6,425 nucleotides of DNA from assembly GCA_030837305.1 (NCBI GenBank), contig JAUPKT010000332.1, positions 1 to 6,425 on the forward strand, written 5' to 3'. The notes under the pieces were generated by a model that worked only from the letters and a program-made list of their open reading frames with translations, was not told the DNA's origin and did not search any database. The stretch comes from Thermodesulfobacteriota bacterium. Lineage in GTDB: Bacteria; Desulfobacterota; Desulfomonilia; Desulfomonilales; Desulfomonilaceae. Below are positions 1 through 6,223 of the stretch, piece after piece (position 1 is the stretch's first letter; each line of letters starts with the position of its first letter). The position numbers and the translations under genes were made by a program.

Positions 1-201
1 ATATTTCACGCCATTGGTAAGTTTTTGGAGTGTGCGATCTGGAAACGGGGCCTTTTGGACGGTATTCCAGGCCTCATTATAGCTGTGAATAGTTCGTTTT
101 ATGTGTTTCTCAAGCATGCAAAGGCGTGGGAATTGAATCAGTCCTCGCAGGCAGGCCGGCAATTAATGGATTCCGGAAAAAAACGGACAGATCATGAATA
201 G
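1..201 (+). CDS. Glycosyltransferase family 2 protein, C-terminal end (5' truncated by window)
   Basis: This is an open frame from the first base to a TAG at 199-201, giving 66 residues with no start inside the window. It carries the C-terminal signature of membrane-associated family 2 glycosyltransferases of LPS-core or surface-glycan clusters: a K-F-L-E segment (residues 7-10), a W-K-R-G-L-L-D-G-I-P-G stretch (14-24), a hydrophobic run (about 22-37) ending in Y-V-F-L-K, then A-K-A-W-E-L. In such enzymes this region follows the GT-A catalytic domain and probably touches the inner membrane; the catalytic DXD is upstream and not visible. The tail after residue 46 is polar and lysine-rich. The next glycosyltransferase starts 23 bases downstream on the same strand, which suggests a shared transcript and a role in the same glycan. 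The family call rests on remembered motif similarity; donor and acceptor cannot be read from this fragment. Confidence 0.72.
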   Translation: MFHAIGKFLECAIWKRGLLDGIPGLIIAVNSSFYVFLKHAKAWELNQSSQAGRQLMDSGKKRTDHE

Positions 202-224
202 CTCTTTTTGTGGGATACCTCTTC

Positions 225-1412
225 ATGAAGATAGCACTGGCTCTTGAGCGTTTCAGCCCGTTCGCCGGAGGGGTTGAGGCTTACGCAGTCGGTCTGGCTC
301 AAACCTTGATTCACCATGGCTGGGAAGTACACCTTTTTGGACATTCTTGGAACAATCAGCCTGCTGGGGCAATATTCCACTGTATTCCCAGATTGCCGAA
401 GTTGGTCCCCTCCTCCATAAAGATGCTCAGTTTTGCCCTCCATCACAGGAGGATGGTGGACTCCATGGATTTTGATGTCGTGCTGGGTTTTGGGAACACC
501 ATCCGGATGAACGTTTATCAGAGTCACGGAGGGGTGCATTACTACAGCACCCGGAGGAAGATCGCCGCTATCGGGAATCCCGTCGTAAGGGCCCTCAAAT
601 TCATGTCCGCAGTCTCTGCTCCAAAATATCACGTTCGGGCATGGATAGAGGGGGCTGCATTTCGCATGACGAATCCACCTCTGATTATAGCCATATCCCA
701 GATGGTAAGGCAGGACATGTCGGGGTATTTTCACATGCCTGAGGACGAAATCATCCTCGTTTACAACGGAGTGGACCACTCAAGGTTTCTCTCCATCGAC
801 GCCGAGACGGTGACGCAATTAAGGCGCGAGATGGGCTTCCAGCAGGAAATCCTCTATTTGTTTATGGCATATGATCTTCGGAAAAAGGGAATTCAATACC
901 TGCTCCGAGCCGCAAGTGTTTTGAGGCAAGAGGCAGGTTCCGGTCGTTTCGGGATTGTCGTGGTGGGAGGCGAACCATCATATCACGTGAAACGTCAAGT
1001 GGCGCATCTCGGACTTGATAGCACTGTTTTCTTTACGGGACCCACCACACAGCCCGAAATGTATTTCAGTGCCTGTGACGTTCTTGTACTCCCAACCTTT
1101 TACGATGCGTGTTCCCTGGTGCTTTTCGAAGCCATGGCCGCTGGAGATCCAGTAATCACCACCAAATTTAACGGTGCCGGCGGAGTGATCAAGCAAGGTG
1201 AAAATGGCTTTGTGCTCGATGCGCCGCAAGACGTTGTGGCGTTGGCCCAAGCCATGCTCAGGTTCTTGGACAGAGACTTCCTCCACAGGGCGTCTCAATC
1301 CGCGAAGGAGACTTCATTGGAATATGGACTCCAGGAAAACCATCTTAAGATGCTTGAAGTTTTCAACAAAGCTGCTTCAGCAAGATCTGGGCGCTTGCAG
1401 GAATTGCAATGA
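225..1412 (+). CDS. GT-B glycosyltransferase, family 4, WaaG-like (LPS core / surface glycan)
   Basis: A 395-residue protein, the usual length for WaaG-type LPS-core hexosyltransferases, which move a sugar from a nucleotide donor to the core at the cytoplasmic face of the inner membrane. The N-terminus (MKIALALERF, then GGVEAY at 15-20) is the acceptor-domain opening with its glycine loop. A first-domain segment with HGG (101-103), then AISQMVRQD (156-164) and VYNGVDHSRF (179-188), is typical of WaaG relatives. The donor domain has LRKKGIQYLLRA (218-229), VVVGGE (245-250) and FYDACSLVLFEAMAAGDPVI (292-311). The usual E-X7-E is D-X7-E here (D294, E302), which I believe is common in this subgroup. 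ATG at 225 is preferred over an in-frame GTG at 210, because MKIALALE matches the family start and a GGGA lies 9 bases upstream, whereas the GTG has no ribosome site. It follows a family 2 glycosyltransferase. The donor sugar is unknown. Confidence 0.85.
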   Translation: MKIALALERFSPFAGGVEAYAVGLAQTLIHHGWEVHLFGHSWNNQPAGAIFHCIPRLPKLVPSSIKMLSFALHHRRMVDSMDFDVVLGFGNTIRMNVYQSHGGVHYYSTRRKIAAIGNPVVRALKFMSAVSAPKYHVRAWIEGAAFRMTNPPLIIAISQMVRQDMSGYFHMPEDEIILVYNGVDHSRFLSIDAETVTQLRREMGFQQEILYLFMAYDLRKKGIQYLLRAASVLRQEAGSGRFGIVVVGGEPSYHVKRQVAHLGLDSTVFFTGPTTQPEMYFSACDVLVLPTFYDACSLVLFEAMAAGDPVITTKFNGAGGVIKQGENGFVLDAPQDVVALAQAMLRFLDRDFLHRASQSAKETSLEYGLQENHLKMLEVFNKAASARSGRLQELQ

Positions 1413-1475
1413 TTGTTCTTGGAGCTGCCAAGTGCCCTGGGAATTCCGGGCTCTGGTTAAGGAGGATGCATCTCT
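1413..1475. other. Convergent intergenic spacer with short inverted repeat
   Basis: This 63-base spacer separates the stop of the plus-strand glycosyltransferase from the stop of the minus-strand cobA-hemD gene. An imperfect inverted repeat at 1434-1451 has GCCC (1434-1437) and GGGC (1448-1451) arms around a central GGAATTCC (1440-1447). It could fold on either strand, but the stem is short and bulged and no T-tract follows on either strand. I therefore do not call it an intrinsic terminator; transcripts may end by Rho or overlap. A purine-rich GGAGG at 1461-1465 is not followed by a plausible gene. Confidence 0.3.
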
Positions 1476-3023
1476 TCATCTTCCGAAATGTCCGACTAGC
1501 GCTGCAACGAGCCCTTCTATTGTATACTGTGCCGCCTCAACGTGGACCTGAATTCCTAAATGTCTCGCTGTAGCTGAGGTAATCGGCCCGATTGACGCTA
1601 CCGTCACTCCCGAGAGGAGATCTGTCGCCCTGTTTCGCTCGATGATTTCTACAAAGTGAGCTACTGTTGAAGATGACGTGAACGTGATAGCGTCCACAAA
1701 GCCGTCTGTCAGAGATTGTACGACGCTCTCGACGTCGTTGTCCTTGGGTTTCTCTGTCCTATAGGCCGCCACAGTCTCAACCCATGCACCGGCAGCAGCG
1801 AGCTTCTCCGGCAATATATCTCTAGCCTTTTCAGCGCGGGGTATAAGAAAACGGGTTCCGGCAATCTCTATCTTATCAAATGCTTTGATCAATCCTTCCG
1901 CTAAGAATTCTTCCGCCGTCACATCCACCTTCAGGCCCCGTTGTCTTAATGCCGCAGCCGTAGCCGGTCCTATGGCAGCGATCTTGGGACCACGCATTTC
2001 CCTTATATCCTGTGCAATAAGCTGGAACCTCTCCAAGAATTTCTCGACACCGTTCACTGAGGTAAAGACCACCCACTGGTACTCGTGTATTCGGTTTATA
2101 CTGTCATCGATCGGCTTGAAATCGAGAGCATCCACTATGGAAATGGTTGGGAAAAGGATGGGCTGCCCCCCCAATTCAAGAATTCTTTCGGCCAACTTCC
2201 TAGACTGTTCTCTGCTCCTCGTGATCATGACTTTCTTACCGAACAGTGCCTTATTTTCGAACCACGCAAGCTGCCTGCCCAAAGCAGCTACCGGACCCAC
2301 GACTACAACTGCTGGGGCCTTAATCCCAGCCTTTGTTGCTTCGAAGGGGAGACTTTCCAGGGAGGAGAAAACAGATTTCTGATCCGGAGTGGTACCCCAC
2401 ATTACTACTGCGGACGGCGTTTCAGGTTTCATCCCGTGCTGAATAAGTGCTCGAGATATATTGGAGAGATTCTTGATGCCCATGAGGAAAACCAGCGTCC
2501 CCGGACTGCGGGCCAGTAAGTGCCAATCCAAGGCCGATTCCTCTTTACTGGGATCTTCGTGGCCCGTAACAAAGGTGACCATGGATGAGTACTCTCTGTG
2601 TGTAACCGGTATGCCGGCATACGCTGGAGCTGCAATGCCCGAAGTCACACCCGGGATTACCTCAAAATTTATCCCTGCGGCTACCAGTTCCTCGGCCTCC
2701 TCTCCTCCTCTCCCAAAAAGGTATGGATCGCCCCCCTTCAGTCGCACGACCGTCTTGCCGTCTTGAGCCTTGGAGACGATAAGGCTGTTGATGTCAGGTT
2801 GTTCCAGCGTATGGTTGCTGCCTGTCTTGCCGACATAGATGATTTCAGCATCTTGACGCGCCGCGTTCGTAAACTGTTTCCCTGCAAGGTAATCATAGAT
2901 AATGACATCAGCCATTTTGATCTTTTCTAAGGCCTTAACTGTTATCAATCCAGGATCTCCCGGACCGGCCCCCACCAGGTATACGATTCCTGATGAATTC
3001 TGCCCTCGACCTTTTGTCTCCAT
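1476..3023 (-). CDS. cobA-hemD: Uroporphyrinogen-III C-methyltransferase / uroporphyrinogen-III synthase fusion (CobA-HemD)
   Basis: This 515-residue cytoplasmic protein joins two consecutive enzymes. Residues about 12-255 are the SAM-dependent methyltransferase (SUMT/CobA), which methylates uroporphyrinogen III at C2 and C7 to precorrin-2. Visible motifs are VGAGPGDPGL (17-26), VRLKGGDP-YLFGRGGEE (93-109) and IPGVTSGIAAPAYAGIPVTH (123-142). Residues about 260-515 are HemD, which inverts ring D of hydroxymethylbilane and closes the macrocycle. Its markers are ITRSREQS (267-274), FTSVNGV (320-326), IGPATA (351-356), PRAEKAR (395-401), FTSSSTV (448-454) and IGPITS (478-483). Such fusions are known in deltaproteobacteria and some Firmicutes. 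The gene is last in the visible operon, 75 bases after hemC. ATG at 3023 is preferred, with GAGAG about 6 bases upstream. An in-frame GTG at 3041 would add six residues but has GAGG almost touching it. Both halves look intact. Confidence 0.95.
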   Translation of the reverse strand: METKGRGQNSSGIVYLVGAGPGDPGLITVKALEKIKMADVIIYDYLAGKQFTNAARQDAEIIYVGKTGSNHTLEQPDINSLIVSKAQDGKTVVRLKGGDPYLFGRGGEEAEELVAAGINFEVIPGVTSGIAAPAYAGIPVTHREYSSMVTFVTGHEDPSKEESALDWHLLARSPGTLVFLMGIKNLSNISRALIQHGMKPETPSAVVMWGTTPDQKSVFSSLESLPFEATKAGIKAPAVVVVGPVAALGRQLAWFENKALFGKKVMITRSREQSRKLAERILELGGQPILFPTISIVDALDFKPIDDSINRIHEYQWVVFTSVNGVEKFLERFQLIAQDIREMRGPKIAAIGPATAAALRQRGLKVDVTAEEFLAEGLIKAFDKIEIAGTRFLIPRAEKARDILPEKLAAAGAWVETVAAYRTEKPKDNDVESVVQSLTDGFVDAITFTSSSTVAHFVEIIERNRATDLLSGVTVASIGPITSATARHLGIQVHVEAAQYTIEGLVAALVGHFGR

Positions 3024-3098
3024 GTTTTCTCTCAAGCACACCTCAGTGAAAGGTTCCTTCCCTATTTGGGATCAATACTGCGGCACTATGTTTTCGCA
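3024..3098 (-). other. hemC to cobA-hemD intergenic gap
   Basis: At 75 bases this is the only sizeable gap in the minus-strand operon. It holds a ribosome-site-like GAGAG close to the ATG, an in-frame GTG alternative start at 3041, and a small TCCC-TATTT-GGGA hairpin possibility at 3059-3071 that is too weak to call. I see no clear -35/-10 promoter or terminator, so read-through transcription from hemC is the simplest reading. Confidence 0.35.
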
Positions 3099-4058
3099 TT
3101 ATATGGTCTCTATCAAGGAAGCATCAGACCCAGGACGCCAATTCCTCCCCAGGACTTCCCTTAGTATCCGTGAAGCCCCTTTGTGAATAAGGAGATCGGC
3201 AATATGCGATCCATCGACTGGCTTAATGGAATCCGTCACATACTGTTCACGAAACATGGGTTTCCCGTCAGGATGGACGACAGCGGCCGTAAACTGGAAA
3301 CCGCTGCCCAGTGGGGCACAATAAGCCGCCATGGGAACCTGACATCCCCCACCCATACGTTCCAGAAACGCTCGTTCTACGCTCACACAGGTTTCCGTGA
3401 ACGGATCATTTAGGAAAGAAAGTCGTTCCAGGACGTTACTGTCACTTTCTCTTGCCTCTATTGCCAAAGCCCCCTGCCCTATCGCAGGAATCATCACATC
3501 AGGGTCGACAATAAAACTCATCTTTTTTGAGTATCCCATACGTATCAGGCCGGCTGCTGCAAGGATGACGCCGGCCATATTGAGCGAGTCTATCTTTTTT
3601 ATTCTTGTGTCAACATTGCCTCTGATCGAAACAATGTCCAGTGCGGGATACTTGTTCAGTAAGAATGCGCGTCTTCTCAAACTCGATGTTCCCACACGTG
3701 CCCCTGGTTTCAGGTCATCTAAAGACTGAGCTCCAGATGCTACAAAGACGTCTCGGGGATCTTCTCTCTTCAATATGGCAGCTATGCACAATCCGGAGGG
3801 GAGTTCAGTCGGCAAGTCCTTCAAGGAATGAACGGCCAGATCAATTCCCTCAGCCAAGAGTTCATCTTCAATTTCCTTGGTAAAAAGACCTTTGCCTCCG
3901 ATGACTGCAAGTGGTGTATCCAGAATTTTGTCGCCCCGAGTCTTGATGACAACCAACTCGATGTCTATGTCTTGAAATTCTTCCTGCAGTCTTGCGGCGA
4001 CGTGCTTTGCCTGCCACATTGCCAGAGCACTGCCTCGTGTTCCAATTCTAAACCTCAT
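3099..4058 (-). CDS. hemC: Hydroxymethylbilane synthase (porphobilinogen deaminase)
   Basis: HemC condenses four porphobilinogens into the linear tetrapyrrole hydroxymethylbilane in the cytosol. The 319-residue product has normal family length. It opens with FRIGTRGSALAMWQA (3-17) and has IKTRGD (38-43) and GGKGLFTKEIEDELL (54-68). HSLKDLPT (77-84) includes the catalytic aspartate D81, equivalent to E. coli D84. VGTSSLRRRAFL (122-133), IRGNVDTR (145-152) and AIGQGALAIE (192-201) follow. GGGCQVP (236-242) supplies C239, which anchors the dipyrromethane cofactor. The chosen ATG at 4058 gives the canonical N-terminus and overlaps the end of hemA by 11 bases. An upstream in-frame ATG at 4082 would add eight residues (MSLKRLII) and lengthen the overlap to 35 bases. 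Neither has a strong ribosome site (weak AGAG about 10 bases before 4058), so translational coupling to hemA is likely. Confidence 0.96.
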   Translation of the reverse strand: MRFRIGTRGSALAMWQAKHVAARLQEEFQDIDIELVVIKTRGDKILDTPLAVIGGKGLFTKEIEDELLAEGIDLAVHSLKDLPTELPSGLCIAAILKREDPRDVFVASGAQSLDDLKPGARVGTSSLRRRAFLLNKYPALDIVSIRGNVDTRIKKIDSLNMAGVILAAAGLIRMGYSKKMSFIVDPDVMIPAIGQGALAIEARESDSNVLERLSFLNDPFTETCVSVERAFLERMGGGCQVPMAAYCAPLGSGFQFTAAVVHPDGKPMFREQYVTDSIKPVDGSHIADLLIHKGASRILREVLGRNWRPGSDASLIETI

Positions 4059-5376
4059 TATGATTAGTCTCTTCAGGCTCATCCGTTTTCTCTACGCATT
4101 CTTGAATGCTTTCGAGTTGGAATAGCCTTTGTGCTACGTCCAGGTATAGACTCTGACTTGTTCTTGACTTGGCTCTCTTCAAGAACGAAACAGGATAGTG
4201 GGCTATCTTGTTTATGATGCTTCGGGTGATCATTTCCACCGCCGCCCTCTGTTCCGGGGTAAGATCAGCCAATTTTCCGTTCGATCGGGCTAATTCAGTC
4301 GTCCTTATTTCCTCCAACCTCTTTCTTATCGCTACGACCGTTGGTGTTAGGCTCAGGGATGAGGTCCAATCGATGAATTTATTTGTTTCTTCGGCCACTA
4401 TCTTTTCGGCCCGGAGCGCTTCCTGTTTTCGTTGGGTAAGATTCTCAGCCGCAACCGCTTGCAGATCATCGATATTGTAGAGGTAGACGCCATCCAATTC
4501 GTTGACTGTTGGATCCACGTCTCGAGGAATGGCGATGTCTATTATGAAAAGAGGCCTAAATCGGCGCCGTTTCATGATCTTCGCCATCTGGTCTTTCCTA
4601 ATGAGTGCCTCGCAGCTTCCCGTGGACGTTATGACGACGTCGGCTTCGACGAGATAGTTATCCAAAGCAGAGAGGGTGTCAGCCTGTCCTTTCAGTCTCT
4701 CCGCGAGGACACACGCGTTTTCGAGGGTTCTGTTCAAGACCACGGGAGGCTTCTCAACACAACCTACGAGATGGCGAGCGGCAAGTTCGGCCATATCACC
4801 CGCTCCTATCAGGTGAACCGATTTGTCTCGGAGATCCCCCAGAATCTTTCTTGCCAGTTCAACTGCAACGTAAGCAACTGAGATTGCTGTTAAACCTATC
4901 CCTGTTTCGTTGCGTACCCTCTTCGCAGTGAAAAAAGCCTTGTGCATGAGCCGGTTGAGAATGGGGCCTGTGGCCATGGCCGAGCCCGCTCTGCGATAAC
5001 CTTCCTTCACTTGACCCAATATCTGAGGCTCGCCGAGAACCATGGAGTCGAGACTGGAAGAAACCCTGAATACATGCTGAACAGCATCTCCTCCTGTCTT
5101 TACGTATAAAAAGTCTCTGAAGGAGGACGATTGTATACCGTGAATCCGGCCTATCAGGGCTATTACCCCTTCGACCATGTCCGAGATGTTCTCAGCGACG
5201 AGAAGAACCTCCGATCGATTGCAAGTAGAAATGATAAGTGCTTCTCTAGCCTTTCCCTCTGTGAGAAATTTTCGGCTAAGTTCGCCATCTTCGTTTCCGG
5301 GAAAGGTTATCATTTCCCGGATAGCGACGGGTGCCGTACAGTGGTTTAGGCCTATGAGTGCGATGTCCAAACTCAT
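4048..5376 (-). CDS. hemA: Glutamyl-tRNA reductase
   Basis: HemA performs the committed step of C5-pathway tetrapyrrole synthesis: NADPH-dependent reduction of glutamyl-tRNA(Glu) to glutamate-1-semialdehyde. The protein has 442 residues, close to family size. The catalytic N-terminal domain contains GLNH (9-12) and STCNRSE (50-56), with the nucleophile C52. The signature SSLDSMVLGEPQILGQVK spans 107-124. The NADPH domain has HLIGAGDMAELAARHL (188-203) and NRT (215-217), followed by IIDIAIPRDVDP (278-289). The C-terminal helical dimerisation domain runs from about 305 to 425 and ends in a short acidic tail (429-442). ATG at 5376 lies 4 bases after the ccsA-like stop. An AAGGG ribosome site (5387-5391) sits inside the last codons of that gene, 10 bases before the start. 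The 3' end overlaps hemC. A HemL aminomutase partner is required but is not in the window. Confidence 0.97.
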   Translation of the reverse strand: MSLDIALIGLNHCTAPVAIREMITFPGNEDGELSRKFLTEGKAREALIISTCNRSEVLLVAENISDMVEGVIALIGRIHGIQSSSFRDFLYVKTGGDAVQHVFRVSSSLDSMVLGEPQILGQVKEGYRRAGSAMATGPILNRLMHKAFFTAKRVRNETGIGLTAISVAYVAVELARKILGDLRDKSVHLIGAGDMAELAARHLVGCVEKPPVVLNRTLENACVLAERLKGQADTLSALDNYLVEADVVITSTGSCEALIRKDQMAKIMKRRRFRPLFIIDIAIPRDVDPTVNELDGVYLYNIDDLQAVAAENLTQRKQEALRAEKIVAEETNKFIDWTSSLSLTPTVVAIRKRLEEIRTTELARSNGKLADLTPEQRAAVEMITRSIINKIAHYPVSFLKRAKSRTSQSLYLDVAQRLFQLESIQECVEKTDEPEETNHNEV

Positions 5377-5380
5377 CGAG

Positions 5381-6217
5381 CTACATCCCTTTTACTGGCC
5401 CTAGGACTGAGTGATGGCCTCCAAGCAAGGAACTGACACCTAGAAAAGTAAACATGACCAGGGTAAAACCCAAGAGCGCTAACCAGGCAGCCTTTTTCCC
5501 CCGCCACCCCAATACAATCCTCTGGTGAACCATTGCGGCGTAGGCAAACCAAGTAATCAGGCTCCATGTCTCCTTGGGGTCCCAACTCCAATACTGCCCC
5601 CAAGCACTATCGGCCCATAGAGCACCAGACAAAATTCCAACGGTGAGAAGGCTGAACCCCACGGGCAACCCGTGCCGATTGAGCCTGTCTAAGGTTTCAA
5701 GCGAGGGGAGTAATCTGTGCAATCTTCCAATTCGTTTGCGCTTGATGAGCCATTCTTGGAAAATATAGAGCAGCCCTCCAATGGCCATGAGAGAGAATAC
5801 GGCGTTTCCAGCAAGCGCGAAGGTTACGTGTATCGGCATCCACCAACTATGGAGAATCGGAAGGACCGGACCTTTCGTCTGATATGAGAAAGTCGCCCCT
5901 ATCAACATCATTCCAGCAGCCATTGGGGCAGCAACTGATCCGAGAATGGGGCTCGACATTTTGTGTTGGATGACAAGGAATAACGCGACGATCAGCCACG
6001 CGAAAAAGGACAACGCGTCAAAGTAGGTTCCCAAGGGGAAAAAGCCATAGACGACGGCCCGATGAATAAACGAAAGTGCCTGTACGATGAGCCCCGAAAT
6101 GCATAAGATAGCGGAAAACCAGGCCGTCTTTCGAGATGAGGTTAAGACGAATGCGACATAGCCGATGGATGCCACGAGATAAAACACCAAAGCTATTTGA
6201 AAGAATACCAGGTCCAA
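5381..6217 (-). CDS. ccsA: CcsA/HemX-like cytochrome c assembly membrane protein
   Basis: A 278-residue integral membrane protein of the heme-handling CcsA/CcmC/HemX superfamily. I count about eight hydrophobic segments: roughly 4-25, 31-51, 60-83, 89-110, 128-156, 187-205, 217-235 and 244-266. The tryptophan-rich heme-binding signature WGQYWSWDPKETWSLITWF is complete at 206-224. Histidines that may ligate heme are H52, H123, H130, H231 and the H268-H269 pair in GGHHS near the C-terminus. In system II cytochrome c maturation, CcsA with ResB/CcsB delivers heme across the membrane; no ResB partner is visible here. The length and the position directly before hemA also recall HemX, which modulates HemA in Bacillus. 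The start is TTG at 6217, supported by GAGG 9 bases upstream and by a stop two codons upstream in the same frame; no ATG lies nearby. Family certain, specific role uncertain. Confidence 0.88.
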   Translation of the reverse strand: MDLVFFQIALVFYLVASIGYVAFVLTSSRKTAWFSAILCISGLIVQALSFIHRAVVYGFFPLGTYFDALSFFAWLIVALFLVIQHKMSSPILGSVAAPMAAGMMLIGATFSYQTKGPVLPILHSWWMPIHVTFALAGNAVFSLMAIGGLLYIFQEWLIKRKRIGRLHRLLPSLETLDRLNRHGLPVGFSLLTVGILSGALWADSAWGQYWSWDPKETWSLITWFAYAAMVHQRIVLGWRGKKAAWLALLGFTLVMFTFLGVSSLLGGHHSVLGPVKGM

Positions 6218-6223
6218 GCAGTA

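Noticed and set aside
210..224. Upstream GTG start for the WaaG-like gene
   Set aside because: It would add MGYLF before the canonical MKIALALE, and it has no ribosome site upstream; ATG at 225 is better.
192..779. 195-codon open frame on the minus strand opposite the WaaG-like gene
   Set aside because: It lies antisense to a convincing glycosyltransferase, has no recognisable motif and no credible ribosome site; it is a shadow frame.
1434..1451. Palindrome as an intrinsic terminator
   Set aside because: The stem is short and bulged, and no run of T follows on either strand.
1466..1573. Small plus-strand ORF (35 codons) directly after a GGAGG
   Set aside because: The GGAGG touches the ATG with no spacing, and the frame runs antisense into the 3' end of cobA-hemD. 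Its translation shows no coding signature.
1885..2519. Two overlapping plus-strand open frames (165 and 144 codons) within cobA-hemD
   Set aside because: They lie opposite well-conserved HemD and CobA domain sequence and carry no protein family motifs.
4432..4881. 149-codon plus-strand frame inside hemA
   Set aside because: It is the complement of the conserved NADPH-binding region of HemA, with no independent support.
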